Below, one piece after another: positions 36,112 through 48,639 of a stretch of 64,000 nt of DNA. The notes below the pieces were generated by a model. It worked only from the letters and a program-made list of their open reading frames with translations. It had not been told where the DNA came from and did not search any database. The stretch covers positions 47,936,777-48,000,776 of the forward strand of contig CM070609.1 of NCBI GenBank assembly GCA_036346395.1, written 5' to 3'. Positions within the stretch are counted from its first letter, which is position 1. Every line of letters starts with the position of its first letter. Origin of the DNA: Hsuehochloa calcarea. Lineage: Eukaryota > Streptophyta > Magnoliopsida > Poales > Poaceae. The translations under genes and the position numbers were made by a program.

Positions 36112-37885
36112 TGTGGATTTCATGGGGATATGTTCGGATCTTAGGATGATGTGACAATTGGCAATGGCGTTTACGGTTTGTCGTTTCACGCGTTTTCGAC
36201 AAAGTGTCGGAGCTTCTTTGGGAAGCGGTCCGGCCGGTCCTGTACAGCGTCCGACCGGTCCCAAATCGGTCGGGACGGCCATATCAAGGTGATCGGACGG
36301 TGGTGACCAAAGTGGTCAAAATGAGTGGGCCAAAATAGGTGTTGTAGGCAAGTGAGGGGATCCCAATGCACTTGGTCTCATAATTTTGGAGTCTCGATAA
36401 AAGTTCTATTCGTTTGTATTTTCGAAGGTTTGAATTTGGGCTTGAATTTGGCTAAGTCCCAGGGCGGTCCGGCCGCTCACGAGGAGCGGTCCGCCCGCCA
36501 AGGATAAATCCGGCCAGCTCACTGGAGCGGTCGGACCAGTTTTACTATGAACGTCGGCCAACCGTGGCGATGTTGTTTTGTTAGGTCAAAGTCATTGGTT
36601 TCATGGCATATGATTTGCATGATGCATGTTTTGACTAACATGGGTCAAGTTGTGAAGAACTTGTTCCCGAATCGTGTTTGCTTGTCTATGGTTGTGCAGG
36701 TTGCTTGGTGGTCAACGACGGTCAGCGAGGAAGATCGGGACTAGACTTGGAGAGTTGAGGTCCGAGCGATTGGCGATGCGGGTGAGTCAACGACTCAAGC
36801 GTGACACAAGATGGACAAGGGTGACCTATTGGCAAATCCATGACGCATGGTGAAGCGGTTTAGGTCAAAGGTTAAAAACGGCGCTGCGAAGCGTGCGTGT
36901 GTGACCCGTTTGTTAGTGGGCCTTAACGGAGCCCAATGGAGTCAAACCCTAGGAGTCTAGGCCTCCACTATAAATAGGGGGAGGTGGTGGCTGCACCATC
37001 AAGCTCTCTCTCTCTCTCTCGCCTCTTTTGTTGCAAAACCCTAATTGGCTTAGGGGAGTTGAGGTGGAGGCTAGGGCTCTTTATGGTTTGAGGAGAATTT
37101 CGTGATCTTTGATTGACCAGCGATCCATGATGGCGTGGGTGTAATCCGGCGGCGATCACGTTCTTAATCAATGCAAGGTTTGCTTGAGATAAGTCTCTTT
37201 CGTTCTTGCTTTCAATTTCGTGATTTTAGGGCTTTCTTTGATCCACGAGTTTTGATTGATTCCTTCACGTGGATTAGCTTGCTGTGATGTGTGGGAACCC
37301 ATCTAGGATCAATTTGATCATCAATCACCCACGAGCAAGCGATTGGATCTAGTTTTCACTTTTGCGGTTTGCACCCTTCTTCAATCAGATCGTAAAAGAT
37401 ATTTGTTCGTCCAAGAATTATCATAATTGTTGATTGGAATAGGTCCTTAATATCATAGAGAAGGTGTGTGCAAAGTTTCGTGAAGTTTGGAGTTGAGAAT
37501 CAAAGTTAGACCTAATTGTAACCGTCATCGAATTGTTTTTCTTGTTTCGAGCTGTGGTCGGATCCGCCCCACATCGGAGGTCGGACCGATTTTCTGCTTG
37601 TCCGACCGCCCCACACCGAGAGTCGGACCAATTTTGGTGCGGTCGGACCGCCCATTATAACAATGATCGACCCGCCGACCTCTGTAAGATTTGATTCTTG
37701 CTTGATTTTTGTCGCATTGCTTAGGGTTTAATTGGATTCAATACTAGTCTTCCATTTGTCTCGATATATTGATCTTCATAGCTTCATCATAGCTATTGGA
37801 GTGAAATTGTGTTGAATTTATATTTTGTGAAAAAGTGAGCGTGCTCCTATTCACCCCCCCCTCTAGTCGCCTTTACGGTCCAACA
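36112..37885 (+). mobile_element. 3' LTR of Sirevirus B
   Basis: 1774 bp, from TGTGGATTTC to GGTCCAACA, with the Sirevirus-style cattcacccccc(t)ctct tract near its end and a TATAAATA promoter at 36969-36976 followed by a (CT)n run at 37004-37020. It is complete, unlike the 5' copy. The right flank ccccc (37886-37890) pairs with cccca at 30397-30401. Confidence 0.88.
36969..36976 (+). promoter_or_regulatory. TATA box of the B LTR
   Basis: TATAAATA, 27 bp upstream of a 17-bp CT run that may mark the start-site region. Confidence 0.7.
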
Positions 37886-38730
37886 CCCCCGGAATGTCCT
37901 CGGGGCCCCACGCGAAGATATCCTTGTTGCGACGGAGCACCGTAAGTATGTCTTCGCAGGCCTTGGTTGATAGCTTTCACGCGCAGAGGCCCTTGTCTTG
38001 TCTGGTTCATCTTCAGCGATGGGCACCCGTAGGAGCTGGCCCTCGGGCTTAGCCTTCGGCGCCCATCTTGGCGGGGTGCCAGTTGGCTGCGCGACGTCTG
38101 TTCCCACTGTGTGGACATGGTGGAGTGGGGATAGTGCCGTGCTCAAATGCGCCTTGCGGATCTTGATCTCCCCTCACCGTGACTACCCCTTCCCGAGCAG
38201 GGATCTTCATGCAGAGGAAGTTGTGGTGTGCTATAGCACCGAATGCATTTAGCGTGGCCCGTCCCAGAATAGCGTTGTACTGATACATCATCTGGACCAC
38301 ATCAAGCGTGATGACTTCCGATGCGGGTGGCGTGGCCGGCCACGAAAGGTGGCATGCCAAGTCGATCCGCCTAGTGCTTTATTCTGGCCTCTGCCGGCTT
38401 CACGAGGGGATGCACCCGGCGGCGGCCGTCCCTCGGAATCATCATCTTGTCGAACGCTTCCGCGTGAAAGTAGGTCGCGGAACTTCCTCCATCCACCGGG
38501 ACGCGGCGCACCTCGAAGTCCGCAATGTTTGTCGAGATGACCGGGGTCTTGGTGAGGAAGTACACGCCCTTGGCGTCTTGAGGGCGAAGGTGATGGGTGC
38601 CGGCGTGGCGTGGCGGGCTAGAGGTTGCGACGCGTTGCCACATGGTGTATTTGGCGTCGCGTAAGCCGCCGTTGCCTTTGGCGAGAGGCACGATGATGAG
38701 CCGCCGCAATCATGTTGATGATCCTCTGTC
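37886..38730 (-). pseudogene. Protease and start of RT of element C
   Basis: The minus strand from 38709 carries the aspartic protease signature region (RVPVDGGSSATYFH, with G-S-S in place of the usual S/T-G motif, as in Tat elements), then YNAILGRATLNAFGAI at about 38290-38250 between protease and RT, then NKDIFAWGPEDIPG at 37930-37890, which reads on into 30401 when B is ignored. It would process the polyprotein. Frames shift at least twice. Confidence 0.8.
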
Positions 38731-40161
38731 GCTCGCTCTGCGTCCCTTCAATGCGAGGCACGGGTGGCGGGCGGTACTTGGTCCGTGGCCTCCCCATCAT
38801 TTGCCTTGGCAACGAGCTTATCGCGCGCCCATGTATTCTTGCATGGCGGCGATTGACAGCGGCAACACCGGGTGGTGTGGAGCCTTCGCGTCACGGTCAC
38901 AAAACAGAGTGGCTCTCCGGCCGCACCCGGGGTTCGGCATTGCGGCGTTGAGTGGGACCCTTCGCCGTGGAGGTCGCAGAACAACCGTGCCTCGAGTGTG
39001 TCTTCCGTCTTGTGCGCGACCACGACCCTGACGCGCCCTTACGGGTCACAGGTCTGGCCGGGTCCTTCAACGCCACTGTACACGTTCGCCCCTTGGTCGT
39101 GGCGTATTGCCGGCTTGAGGCTCCTTTGGGGGGCCTGATCTGACCATCGCGGCTTCCGGCGTGAGGTGGCCCGAGGTACCTCCCCGCCGTGTGCTATCTT
39201 CCTCTGCCCTGACATACTCTTCCATTTTGTCGAAGAGCTCCGCTACTGAGCGGACGGGTTTGCGGGCGAGGCGCTCTGCCTAGGGCCCCTTCTGGAGCCC
39301 GCACATTGCGGCATTGATCACAGTCGTCTCGTTGACCCCCTTCACTTGGCATTTGACCTCCGCAAACCTCCTAAAGAAGCTGCGGAGGGGCTCGCCTGGG
39401 GTCTGCTTCATGGTGAATAAATCTCCTGCGTCCTTAGGTTCGGCGTAGTTTCCTTGGAAGCTGTTGCGCACCATGTCCCGCAGTTGCTCCCACGTATATA
39501 CGAAGCACGGGGGGATGGTAAAGAACCATGTTAGCGCTATCCCCCTTAGCCAGGGTCATGCTTTTTGCTTACTTGGTGTCATCCCCCCCGGCGACCTCTA
39601 TGGCGGTTTCGTAGACACAGAGGAACTCCGCTGGGTCCGTCGATCCTTCGAAGGGCCGGACCTCTGGCATCTTGAAGCCCGGGGGCCAGCGGGCCGCCTC
39701 CATCCCCGCGCTCAAGGGAGAGCTGGGATCTCCCCGAAGTATTGGCCTAGGAGCGGCGGCGGAAGAACCATGGGGCGCCCGGCGCTCCGGTTCCAGGCGG
39801 CGCGGTGCCCCCGTGGGCGATGGCGGGGTCGCCCCCCCGTTGTCGGAGATCGAGTAGTTCCCGGCGGAGATCTGCCAGCTCCTGGTGTAGATCGCGAGCT
39901 TCTTTGGCTTGCCCGGTGGGACCGAGCGGCGGTTGGCGACCACAGGGTCTTGGGGCGCCTCTCCAGCCACGGTGTCCTGCGTGGAGTGCTCGATCTCCTC
40001 TTCGGGACGAGCCACGGGCTCGCGACACAGGAGGTCCTACCTCGCTTGGCCCTCGGAGGCGGCCGGGTGCTTTCGGAGCCGCTGCCATTGCTCGGACGCG
40101 CGTGCAAGGAGCGGCTCTTCAAGGTGCCATTCTTGTATCAGTGCAGCACGGCTTTGTCGGT
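38731..40161 (-). pseudogene. Gag of element C
   Basis: Minus-strand blocks: a helical N-terminal region (about 39950-39860, ARDLHQELADLRRELLDLRQ), a proline/arginine-rich linker, PEVRPFEGSTDPAEFLCVYE (about 39670-39610), TWEQLRDMVRNSFQGNYAEP and PLRSFFRRFAEVKCQVKGV (39500-39310), then AELFDKMEEYVRAEED (about 39240-39190). This is the Tat-type capsid gag. No zinc knuckle could be placed with confidence between 39150 and 38740. Stops and shifts occur at 39280 and elsewhere. Confidence 0.82.
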
Positions 40162-40179
40162 CCTCACGGACGCGCCAAG
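40162..40179 (-). other. Primer-binding site of element C
   Basis: Minus-strand TTGGCGCGTCCGTGAGGA beside the LTR end, a variant of the TTGGCGCC-type site of Tat elements (compare D at 42489). Confidence 0.7.
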
Positions 40180-41044
40180 CGTAGTAGCAAAAATAAGCTA
40201 TCTGATAAAAGAGAGGGGACCCCGGACAAGCCCAAGAGGGCTCCGGGGATCCTCAAGAGGGGACTAGCCAGTGACAAGAACGAGATGGTTATGGCTAGAG
40301 AATTCGTGCTTGCTTTTTTTTCTTAACCCCACAAAAGGGGGGATCCCCTATTTATAGCCCCCTGTGGGGGTTTTGTATATTACCCTTCTGACCCTACCAT
40401 GGTACAGTATCTATAGGGGTTGCAGGGACATTCCTCACCCCTATGCCTAGGCTTTGGTCCATGGTACGCGTTCCTGGACTTGGTTCACCCTAACAGAGTC
40501 TCCGGTCCAGGAGCGGTAGTAGAGGCCTCGGGTTCGCCCTGAGGGCCTCTTAGCTCCGGGCCTCGCGGGAGCCGGGGTCCTCAAAGTGCCCGGCCCCTCT
40601 CGGTGGCAGAAGGTCTTGCGGCTTCGGGCCTCGAGGGGCTTCGGGGGTCCTCCGGTGCCGGCCGCCGGGTGGCCGAAGGTCTTGCTGCTCTGGGCCTCGC
40701 GGCTTGAGGGGTCTTAAGGTGCTTGGCTCCGCCCGTGGGTGGCAGAAGGTCTTGCCGCTCTGAGGCCTCGGGGGCTTGGGTCCTCGGGTGCCTTGCTCGC
40801 CGGGGTGGCGAAGGTCTTCTTGCTCCGGGCCTCGCGAGGTTTGGGGTTCCTCCGGGTGCCGACCGCGCCGGGGTGGCGAAGGTCTTCTTGCCTCCGGGCC
40901 TCGCGGGGCTTTGGGGGGTCCTCCGGTACTCGGTGGTGCCGGCTCCGCCCGGTGGTGGCGAAGGTCTTCTTGCTCCGGGCCTCATGAGCCGGGTCCTCAA
41001 GGGTACTCGGGGTGCTTGGTGGCGTTGTGGCCATCCCTATGACA
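40180..41044 (-). mobile_element. 5' LTR of Tat-type element C
   Basis: 865 bp, partner of 6575-7454. The high end GGCCATCCCTATGACA borders CACTA coding DNA. TATAAATA (minus) at 40349-40356. The GC-rich tandem array of about 70-bp units is at 40550-41030. Confidence 0.9.
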
Positions 41045-41049
41045 GTAGC
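41045..41049. repeat. Target-site duplication of element C, right copy (GTAGC)
   Basis: Partner of 6570-6574 with one mismatch. Confidence 0.7.
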
Positions 41050-41625
41050 GTTCGTATTTTGGAGAACGGTTGGAATAGTTGCATGGGAACGGGTCAAGAT
41101 CACCTACGATTCGTGGAAGGAGTTGACCGATGCTCAAAAAGATGCACTGGCGATGGAAATTTTCTAACCATTTGAGATCCCGAAAAAACACTAGGCCTCC
41201 ATGCGACGACATGCATTACTAGTGGAGTGCAACGCGTAGAAGAACATCAAGAGCACGCTTATCAAGTTATACGTGGAGAAGGATCTAATGCCCTTCCAGA
41301 AGTATCCGTTCATGGAATCGTACTGGCAGTACTTTGTGGCGAAGAAGATGACAGATGTTTTTAGGAGTGAAAGTGCCGTGCACAGGGCCCTCCAGGCAAA
41401 AAAACAAGCACCGCTACAAACTCGGCACCGCTGGGTATGCGGGTAAAATCCCGCAATGGAGGAAGGAGGTCGAGCAGGCAATCTCGTGGGAGGCCTCCCT
41501 GCCATTTGCCGGGACCCGTGATGAGCGTGCTCGAAACTGGATAAGAGTGATGTCATCTATCGTGTCTTCGGGGGCCATCTCCTTTCTAAACCACGCAGAC
41601 GAGGAAGTGTCCCAACGCCTGGTAA
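41050..41625 (+). pseudogene. CACTA protein, exon part 2 (Ptta/En/Spm-type domain)
   Basis: Continues 6411-6574. VKITYDSWKELTDAQKDAL (about 41090-41150) and, after a stop and a shift, KNKHRYKLGTAGYAGKIPQW and DERARNWIRVMSS (41400-41560) are typical of the plant CACTA transposase-associated domain. The exon ends at a good donor, CTG|GTAAGATATC (41625/41626). Stops at 41166 and near 41240 and the frame change near 41360 show it is dead. Confidence 0.82.
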
Positions 41626-41691
41626 GATATCAAATTACCTAGTTTGTAATTACTCCATAATTTCACAGGAAGTGAAATAACATATCGGACT
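41626..41691 (+). other. Start of the CACTA intron that hosts element D
   Basis: From the GTAAGA donor to the insertion point. Its last five bases, GGACT (41687-41691), are the left target duplication of D. Confidence 0.7.
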
Positions 41692-41810
41692 TGACGAGGA
41701 TCTAATAATCCTCATTTTATCTTTTATCTATATTTCTTATTATGGGTAAATATGATGTCGCATAGTCCCCAGAGGTACCCCTTATCTATAAGGGAGAAGC
41801 CCAATAAGTG

Positions 41811-41990
41811 GTTGTAAGTTCTTCTACAATCACCCCCACAGTTGTAAGTCATGCTACGACTATATCATGGTCGTAAGTCCTTCTGCGACTGCTACCTGGT
41901 CGTAAGTTCTTCTACGACCAGGTAAACTACGACCACTACATAGTTGTAGGTCCTTCTCATTGCTACACGGTCGTAAGTTCTTCTCGACCG
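41811..41990. repeat. Array of GTCGTAAGT..TACGAC hairpins in the D 5' LTR
   Basis: Six units of about 20 bp spaced 26-45 bp apart. The best (41899-41918) has a 6-bp perfect stem GTCGTA/TACGAC around an 8-base loop. The 3' LTR has the same array (53957-54140). Confidence 0.85.
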
Positions 41991-42227
41991 GGTAAACTAC
42001 GACCACCTTATAATCAAACCTACAGGTGAGTGGGTCTAATTGATTAAGGAATCGAGCAGTGCACGCACTATTATTCGCTTATTAATGGTGCGTAATTACC
42101 CCATTATCTACGGAAGATAATTGCGGACGGCGTGAAGAAGCCGAGGCGCCGGTAATTCTTGCCATCATGCGCGTTCTTGGATTAATCGGCGCATCTCCCT
42201 TGAGCAAAACGGCTACTTCTTCACGAC

Positions 42228-42234
42228 TATATAA
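42228..42234 (+). promoter_or_regulatory. TATA box of the D 5' LTR
   Basis: TATATAA in gactaTATAAGGGC. The 3' LTR copy is at 54368-54374. Confidence 0.75.
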
Positions 42235-42488
42235 GGGCATTGATCGGAGAGATAAGGGGGCGGCGAACAAGAGCGAGTCAAGTAGGAACACAAGTGCTAT
42301 TCTCGTAATAGTCTTAGTCTTTTACTTGATCATCAAGAATACCATACACACGAGATTAGGGTTATTATTCTCTCGGAGAAGGCTGAACTGTCTAAACATC
42401 CGTGTCAATCCACTCTGCGTGATCTTATCTCTAGGAGACCCCGAATCAAACAATCTTTACGTAAGATCGGTTCTAATACACAACGAGT

Positions 42489-42506
42489 TGGCGCCGTCCG
42501 TGGGGA
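42489..42506 (+). other. Primer-binding site of element D
   Basis: TGGCGCCGTCCGTGGGGA two bases after the LTR, the usual Tat-type site. Confidence 0.85.
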
Positions 42507-42539
42507 TCTTAGGTAATCTCTTGTCAACATACTCTCTTT

Positions 42540-44720
42540 TTCCAATCTCATGCAATCATGGCGGGAGAATGGAGCGAGGAGAAGCTGGTTTGACTTAGCG
42601 GTCTGTGAGGCGTCGACATGGATGCGGTTTCGACTATGAGCCGAGTGATGCATCGGCGATGGTGATGTTGCCTTGGAGATTATTCTCCGAAACCATCCCA
42701 TTAATAGAGTTGAGGAGGATCCTTATCCCCACAACAATACGTCCAACGGAGGAGCCATTTCCCTCAAAGGACAAGGTCAATCAGACCGGGACCGCCCCGG
42801 GAGGACTCACAGCGCGACGAGTTTTTCTCCAAGTGTTCAAGTCCCCTTAAGGCGGTCCGACTTGGTAAGTCAAGTTAGGAGCCACCATCCCGAGGACTCC
42901 ACCGACATCTAGTGATTCTCTCTCTCGGGGTAACTCCGGAGAGGGTGGGATCAAGCATGCTTTTCTGCAAAATCGGCCGTCTCCCGCGGATCTCATTTGC
43001 GAGCGGAGCGATTATAACCGGAGTTCCCCTACGGAAGGATTACTCCAAGTCGCTAGATGGTGTCCCTCGAGCACTCCTCAAGCGGGAGGCCTCGGCGCAA
43101 GTGAGAATCATCAGCGGGAGGTCTTCGTCCTTCCCCAAATCGAGTCGACCTCATGGAGGCCGAGATAAGAACACTCCCGAAGATCACTGCTGCCCCTCGT
43201 GGTAATGGCAAGGCACCACCGTTGGCGAGAGAGGACCAACACTCTGATGAGCGAGAAATCCTCGACATTCTCGCACTCCACTAAGAAGGCCTCAAAGACG
43301 ATGAGGAGGATTTTGATGTCGTCGAAGAAGAAAATTGCGATCGGAAGAACTTGCTGGGTGCATTCAACATCGATCGGAGGAGGTACAAGAACTCCGAACA
43401 TCAGCGACTTGCTCGAGAATCGGTCAAGAGCTTGCTCGAGCGCGAGTACGATCTCTTTCTTTGAAGAGATTACGCAAAGACTTGACTGTGATGACAAGGC
43501 GGAGGTACCTCATCGACAACACTCGGTAGTCGTAGCAATACGACTTCCTCGGCTACGATCAATCGAATATTTCTCTCGTAGGAATCGACACGGCCATAAG
43601 TCGAATCGATTCCTATTCGAGAAATACCTTTCGATCGGTGAAGATCAAGAAGCCCCTCGAAGAGGTGATCATTCACCGCCGACAAAGAAATTCTAGCGAG
43701 TGGAATCGAGGAGTATTCTCCTCGTAGAAGCGAGGCCTACTACGAGCAAGTCGACTGTTACGGGTATCGTCGTATCGATCACTGGTGACATTAACCCTTC
43801 TTTTCTACAAAGAAGGCGTCAAGAAGTGATTCTGGGATGTCGGGCATTTTCGCGACCTTGAGCGATTATTTAGCCACCTCATTTTCGACCGGTGAACATG
43901 GAGAAATTTGATGGATCTCAAAATCCCATCGAATTTCTTGAGATCTATCTAACATTGTCCGAAGCGGCAGGAGGAGGAGAGCATGTAATGGCGAATTACC
44001 TTCCGTGTGCTCGAAGGATCCGCTCGATCGTGGTTATTAAACCAACCACTCGAGTCGATCTACTCTTAGCAACACCTCTGTGATCTTCTCAGCGTAATTT
44101 CCAAGGCACATACAACCATACGGAAAGAAGGCGACTTGCCGGATAAAGCAGAACAACAACGAGACTTTGCGTCAATTCATCAAGCGCTTTAGTCGGGTTC
44201 AGTAACTCAATTCGGAAATTTCGATTCCTCTGTGATCGGGGCTTTTAAGCAAGGAGTCGCGATGAAGAATAACGGAGGACATTGCTCTGAATCCTCCCAA
44301 CAACTTGTGGCGAACTCTTGAGATGGCGATCGATATCTGGCTTACGAGGCGGTCGAGTGGAACAACACTATCGATCGAGAAATATATACTCCTCGAGAGC
44401 CGGTGAAGTTGGTAAGGATAAAAAGCAAAAAGTCCAAGAAGAAAATAAAAATCAAAACCACAAGCAGTGGTTCCAAGGAGGTTCAGTAGTGAAAGATGGA
44501 GAGCCCCAAACCACCAAGTCGTACCACGATCAAGGCAAAGGTAAGCGCCACGATCGTAGGAGCGACAAACCAAGGTGGTGTCCTTTTCATAAAAGGAAGG
44601 ACATGACCTCATGGCTAGAGTTTTCCAAAGAAAGCTCGAGGACTACTACAGCGACAAAGCACCACTCCCTACTCTCGGCGGGTGGGACATACGAGTGGCC
44701 AAAAGTCGTCGGATGATGAG
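42540..44720 (+). pseudogene. Gag of element D
   Basis: Leader and N-terminal gag are poorly preserved. About 43250-43440 reads as an acidic helical stretch in one frame (GLKDDEEDFDVVEEENCD). The capsid core begins near 43892 (NMEKFDGSQNPIEFLEIYL, equivalent to the PEVRPFEGSTDP block of C). Downstream, 44440-44600 is lysine/glutamine-rich. The start codon cannot be fixed. Many shifts. Confidence 0.7.
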
Positions 44721-44959
44721 GAGATGCCGTTCAAGATCCACAACATACCGTTGAGCACATCTACGGAGGATCATCGGTATCGACTCCAAGCGACAACTTA
44801 AAGCTGCGGACGAGAGGTAAATTCTCTACATACTCCTCTCGTCAATAAATTACGAAGTGGTCGGAAGTTACCATCTCTTTTGAGAAGGATGATGCCCGAT
44901 CACTCTGAGTCGATCAGTCGATATCCGATTGTGGTGAACCCACCATCAACAAGCGTCGG

Positions 44960-45240
44960 GTCAATCAGTGTTGGTTGATGGTGGCGATTCTTTGAACATA
45001 TTATTTACTAATGCCACTGGGCGAGATGCAAGTACCGGGACAAAGGTAAGGCGATGCGATACTCCTTTCATGGAATTGTCTGGGGTCTTGACCAAACCTA
45101 TTGGCCAAGTTTCTCTTCCTTTAACATTTGGCTCACCAAGTAATTTGGAGACGGAGAAAGTCTCCTTTGATGTGGTCGATTTCGATCGGCATATAATGCC
45201 ATACTCGGACGACCAACTTTGGCAAAATTCTTAATGGCTA
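44960..45240 (+). pseudogene. Protease of element D
   Basis: The frame at 44968-45234 carries the protease active-site region (LVDGGDSLNILF; most Tat copies have G-S-S where this has G-D-S) and FGSPSNLETEKVSFDVVDF, the second half of the protease fold. It would cleave the polyprotein. Confidence 0.78.
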
Positions 45241-45699
45241 CTCATTACGGTATCAATGTCTTAAGATGCGAGTCCCAAAGGAGTGATTACCATTGATGTG
45301 ACAAAAGATGGCGTATAGCTGCGGCCGTCGATCCCTCGAGATGGTTGGTCAAATACCAACTCGAGATGAAAGTCGACCGACTAGCAAGTCGAAGCCTAAA
45401 AGCACCAAAGCCGAGCGACCAAGTCAAAGAGGTTCCTCACGGGCCTTGAAGAACCCTCAAGATTGCGCATCGGGAGACTTCCGACCCCAAATAGGAAGGC
45501 GCCCTCATTACCTTCCTCAGAGCTACGCGAGATGTCTTTGCGTGGCAAGCATCAAACATGCCGAGTCCCGGGAGGTGATCGAGCACGGGCTAGCTTCGGC
45601 GATAAAGTACTGTAAAACAAAAATTACGGAGATTTGCCTGATCGGCGAGATGCTATTAAATCGAGTTGGATAAGCTACTTAAGCGGGCTTTATAAGAAG

Positions 45700-46300
45700 T
45701 CAACCACCAGTGGTTGGCTAACCTGTAATGGTCAAAAAGTCAAGCGGCAAATGGCGTATGTGCGTGGACTTTCTTGATCTTAATAAAGCTTGTCCAAAAG
45801 ATGATTTCCCTTTACCTCGTATCGATCGGTTGGTTGATTCAAGCTGCGGGTTGTGAGATATTAAGTTTTTAGATGCATATTGGATACCACGGATCAATAT
45901 GTGTTTAAGCGATGAAGAAAAGACCGCATTCATTACTCCATTTGGTACCTTTTGCTATGTCAAAATGCCATTTGGTCTAAAGAATGCGGTGCTTCTTTTC
46001 AACGCCTAATGCAATCGACTTTTTCATCTCAATTAGGCGAATTTGGAAGCCTATGTTGATGATCTAGTCGTAAAAGCATTAAGAGACTTAATCATATCAC
46101 CGACCTACAAGAAACATTCGACAACCTCGAAAGCACCGCTTAAAACTCAATCGAGAGAAGTGTGTGTTTGGAATTTCTTGGGAAAATTGCTTGGATTCCT
46201 AGTATGCGAGCGAGGAATCGAAGCAAATCTGAAAAATAAAAGCCATCCTCGGATCGTCCTCCAAACACAAAAAGGAAGTCAAAAACTCACTTTGGGTGCA
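45700..46300 (+). pseudogene. Reverse transcriptase of element D
   Basis: WRMCVDFLDLNKACPKDDF and PRIDRLVDSSCG (45750-45860), KTAFITPFGTFCYVKMPFG (45915-45985) and the catalytic YVDD at 46052-46063. Stops at 45857 and shifts near 45870 and 45990. Confidence 0.88.
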
Positions 46301-47150
46301 TGGCGGCTTTAAGTCGTTTCATCGCACGACTAGGAGAAAAGGACTACCTTTCTTTAAACTTCTCGGGAGACATGAAGGTTTTGAGTGGTCGAGCGAGGCA
46401 AGCAGCGCCTTTGAGGATGTCAAGAGGTATCTTTCGAGTGCTCTGTCGGTTTCTCCAAAGCGGAAGAGGCGCTCTTAATTTACCTAGGCGCCACGCCACG
46501 AGCGACAAGCGCGATACTAGTCGTAGAGCGTGAAAGCGTACAGCGACCGGTTTACTCGTCGTGAGTTTTACGGGCCTAAGGGCGTTACCCTCGGTCAAAA
46601 ACTTCTATATGCCCTCCTCATGTCTTGAGAAGCTGCGGCATTATTTTGAGCGCACAAAATAGGCATGCGTCTGAGTTTCCTTTAGGAGCAATCCTCCATA
46701 ATAAGGAAGCAATGGGGCGCATGGCAAAATGGTCGATCGAACTTGGGAGTTCGACCTCCATTCGTGTCGAGCGGCCATAAAATCCGGATCTTGGCGGACT
46801 TTGTCGCGAATGGACAAATCTGAACTGTTCGGGATCCCGATCTGATTCCACGACGATGGATGATGTACTTGACGGGTCACTTACTTTAAGTGGCTCGAAA
46901 TTTAGAGTGGTCTGGTATCTCCTAGGAGAAACCTTAAAGTATGCCATACAATTAAACTTTCGGGCTACTAACAATGTAGCAGTACGAAGGTTTGCTAGGC
47001 GGCATACGAGTGCGAAGCACTCTCAATTAAATCGACTACTCGTGAGAGAGACTCTCAACTAGTCGTGAATCAAATCGGGAAAGAGTACCAATGCTCTAAC
47101 TCAACAATGGCTCGGTACTTATCGAAGCACGTAAGCTAGAAAAACATTTT
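46280..47150 (+). pseudogene. RNase H region of element D
   Basis: ALSRFIARLGEKDYL (46300-46350) is the RT-RNase H connection. The RNase H core is at 46855-47090: MDDVLDGSLTLSGS, LKYAIQLNFRATNN, then SQLVVNQIGKEYQC in another frame. At least four frame changes. Confidence 0.82.
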
Positions 47151-47479
47151 TAGGTTTGAGGTACAATTTATCCCTCGAAAGGATAATTTCCTCATGAGAC
47201 CAAGCTGGCTCGGATGGCTTCTTCCGATCCACGGTACCAAAGGAGTTTTCTTGGAGCAACTCCAAAAGCCGTCTCACGGTCGAAGAACGAAACACCTCCT
47301 CTTGAGATAGCCTCATTAGATTACGAGGATACGGATGACTCCCATCTCGAGTATCTTTACAAGGGTTCCGTGCAGAAGATGATCTTGAGGCGGATCGATT
47401 ATCGAAAAGCCAAAATGTATACTTTGGTTGAAGGAGTCCTCTATAAGCGAGGCCCAAGGAATACTCATGCGATGCATTC

Positions 47480-48560
47480 GCAAAGCGAAGGAATAACACT
47501 CCTTCACGATATACAGTGGCATCGTGGGGCGCATGCTTCCTATAGAACATTGGTTGGTAAAGCCTTTCGACAAGGTTTTTCTTGGCCTCTGACCTGTCGA
47601 TGCTATGGAGGTGGTTAAAAAGTGTGTCGATGTCAATTCCATGGTGAGCGGATACACCAACGGCTCAAGCATTACAAACAATACCTCTTTCTTGGCCTTT
47701 TTAGGCACAGGGGCTTGATATCCTAGGACCGTTTCCCAAAGCTCCGGGAGGTTTGAATTCCTTTTGTGGCTATTGACACGTTCACAAAATGGATCGAAGC
47801 TGAACACATGCTGGGATAACAGCGAGCGACAAAAGGTTCATGATGAGAAGCGTAATTAGTCGATTTGGAGTTAAGTCGGATAATTACGGACAATGGTAAA
47901 CAATTCGCAAGTGCAAAATTTGAGGAATTTTGCGGCGAGTTCAGTACCAAGCTATGCTATGCTTACATTGCACATCCCCAAAGTAATGGGGCGATCGAGC
48001 GTGCAAGCGGCCAAATAATGCGAGAATTAAAACTCGAGTCTTGACCCGACTTGTTAGCGCTCGGGGCTTGGGTACAAGAATTACCCTCCATATTATGGGC
48101 GGTTAAATGCGACCACCGATCGAGCAACGAGAAACACCTTTTTCTAGTTTTGGGAGAAGCCATGCTTCCTCGGAGCTAAAATTACGGTCGACACGAGTTG
48201 AAACCTTCAACAACTCGGACCGAGGCGACTTCGGCGGATGACATTAACCTACTCGAAGAGAGGAGAAACCTAGCCTTAATCCGTTGGCGGTCTACCAACA
48301 AGCCTGCTGCGAGATACTATAATCGTAGGTCCAACCTCGCGACCTTGTTGTAGGTGACTTAGTATTGAGGCTCGCCAATCAAGTCTAATCGGAATAAACT
48401 TTCCCTAAATGGGAAGGTCCTTACGATGGTCGAAATAACTTTCGGCGAGTCGTCACGACTAGCAATGGAAGATGGGCGAGTTCTCTCAAACTCTTGGAAC
48501 ATCGACCCGATTCACGCAAATTCTATGTGTGACGGTTTCTCGAGCAATAAAAGTCGAGTT
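47480..48560 (+). pseudogene. Integrase of element D
   Basis: The zinc-finger region near 47510-47650 (HRGAHASYRTLVGKAFRQG), then FVAIDTFTKWIEAEH (47765), ITDNGKQFASAKFEEF with the second catalytic Asp (47880) and HPQSNGAIERASGQ with the Glu (47975). The C-terminal part decays by 48540. Broken by several stops. Confidence 0.85.
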
Positions 48561-48639
48561 CTTTCTACCTCTTTTGCCTTAATTTTTGAGTAGTGCTTTT
48601 TAATCTTTCGACTATGATATGAAAACACGCGATTTTCTT

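Larger units (their letters stand above)
41692..42486 (+). mobile_element. 5' LTR of Tat-type element D
   Basis: 795 bp, TGACGAGGATC to CACAACGA, pairs with 53838-54630. Contains the hairpin array (41811-41990), TATATAA at 42228-42234 and a conserved U5. GGACT flanks the element on both sides. Confidence 0.93.

Noticed and set aside
41811..42010. Regularly spaced repeats in the D LTR as a CRISPR-like array
   Set aside because: Units are imperfect hairpins inside a plant LTR, spacers are not unique, and both LTRs share the array.
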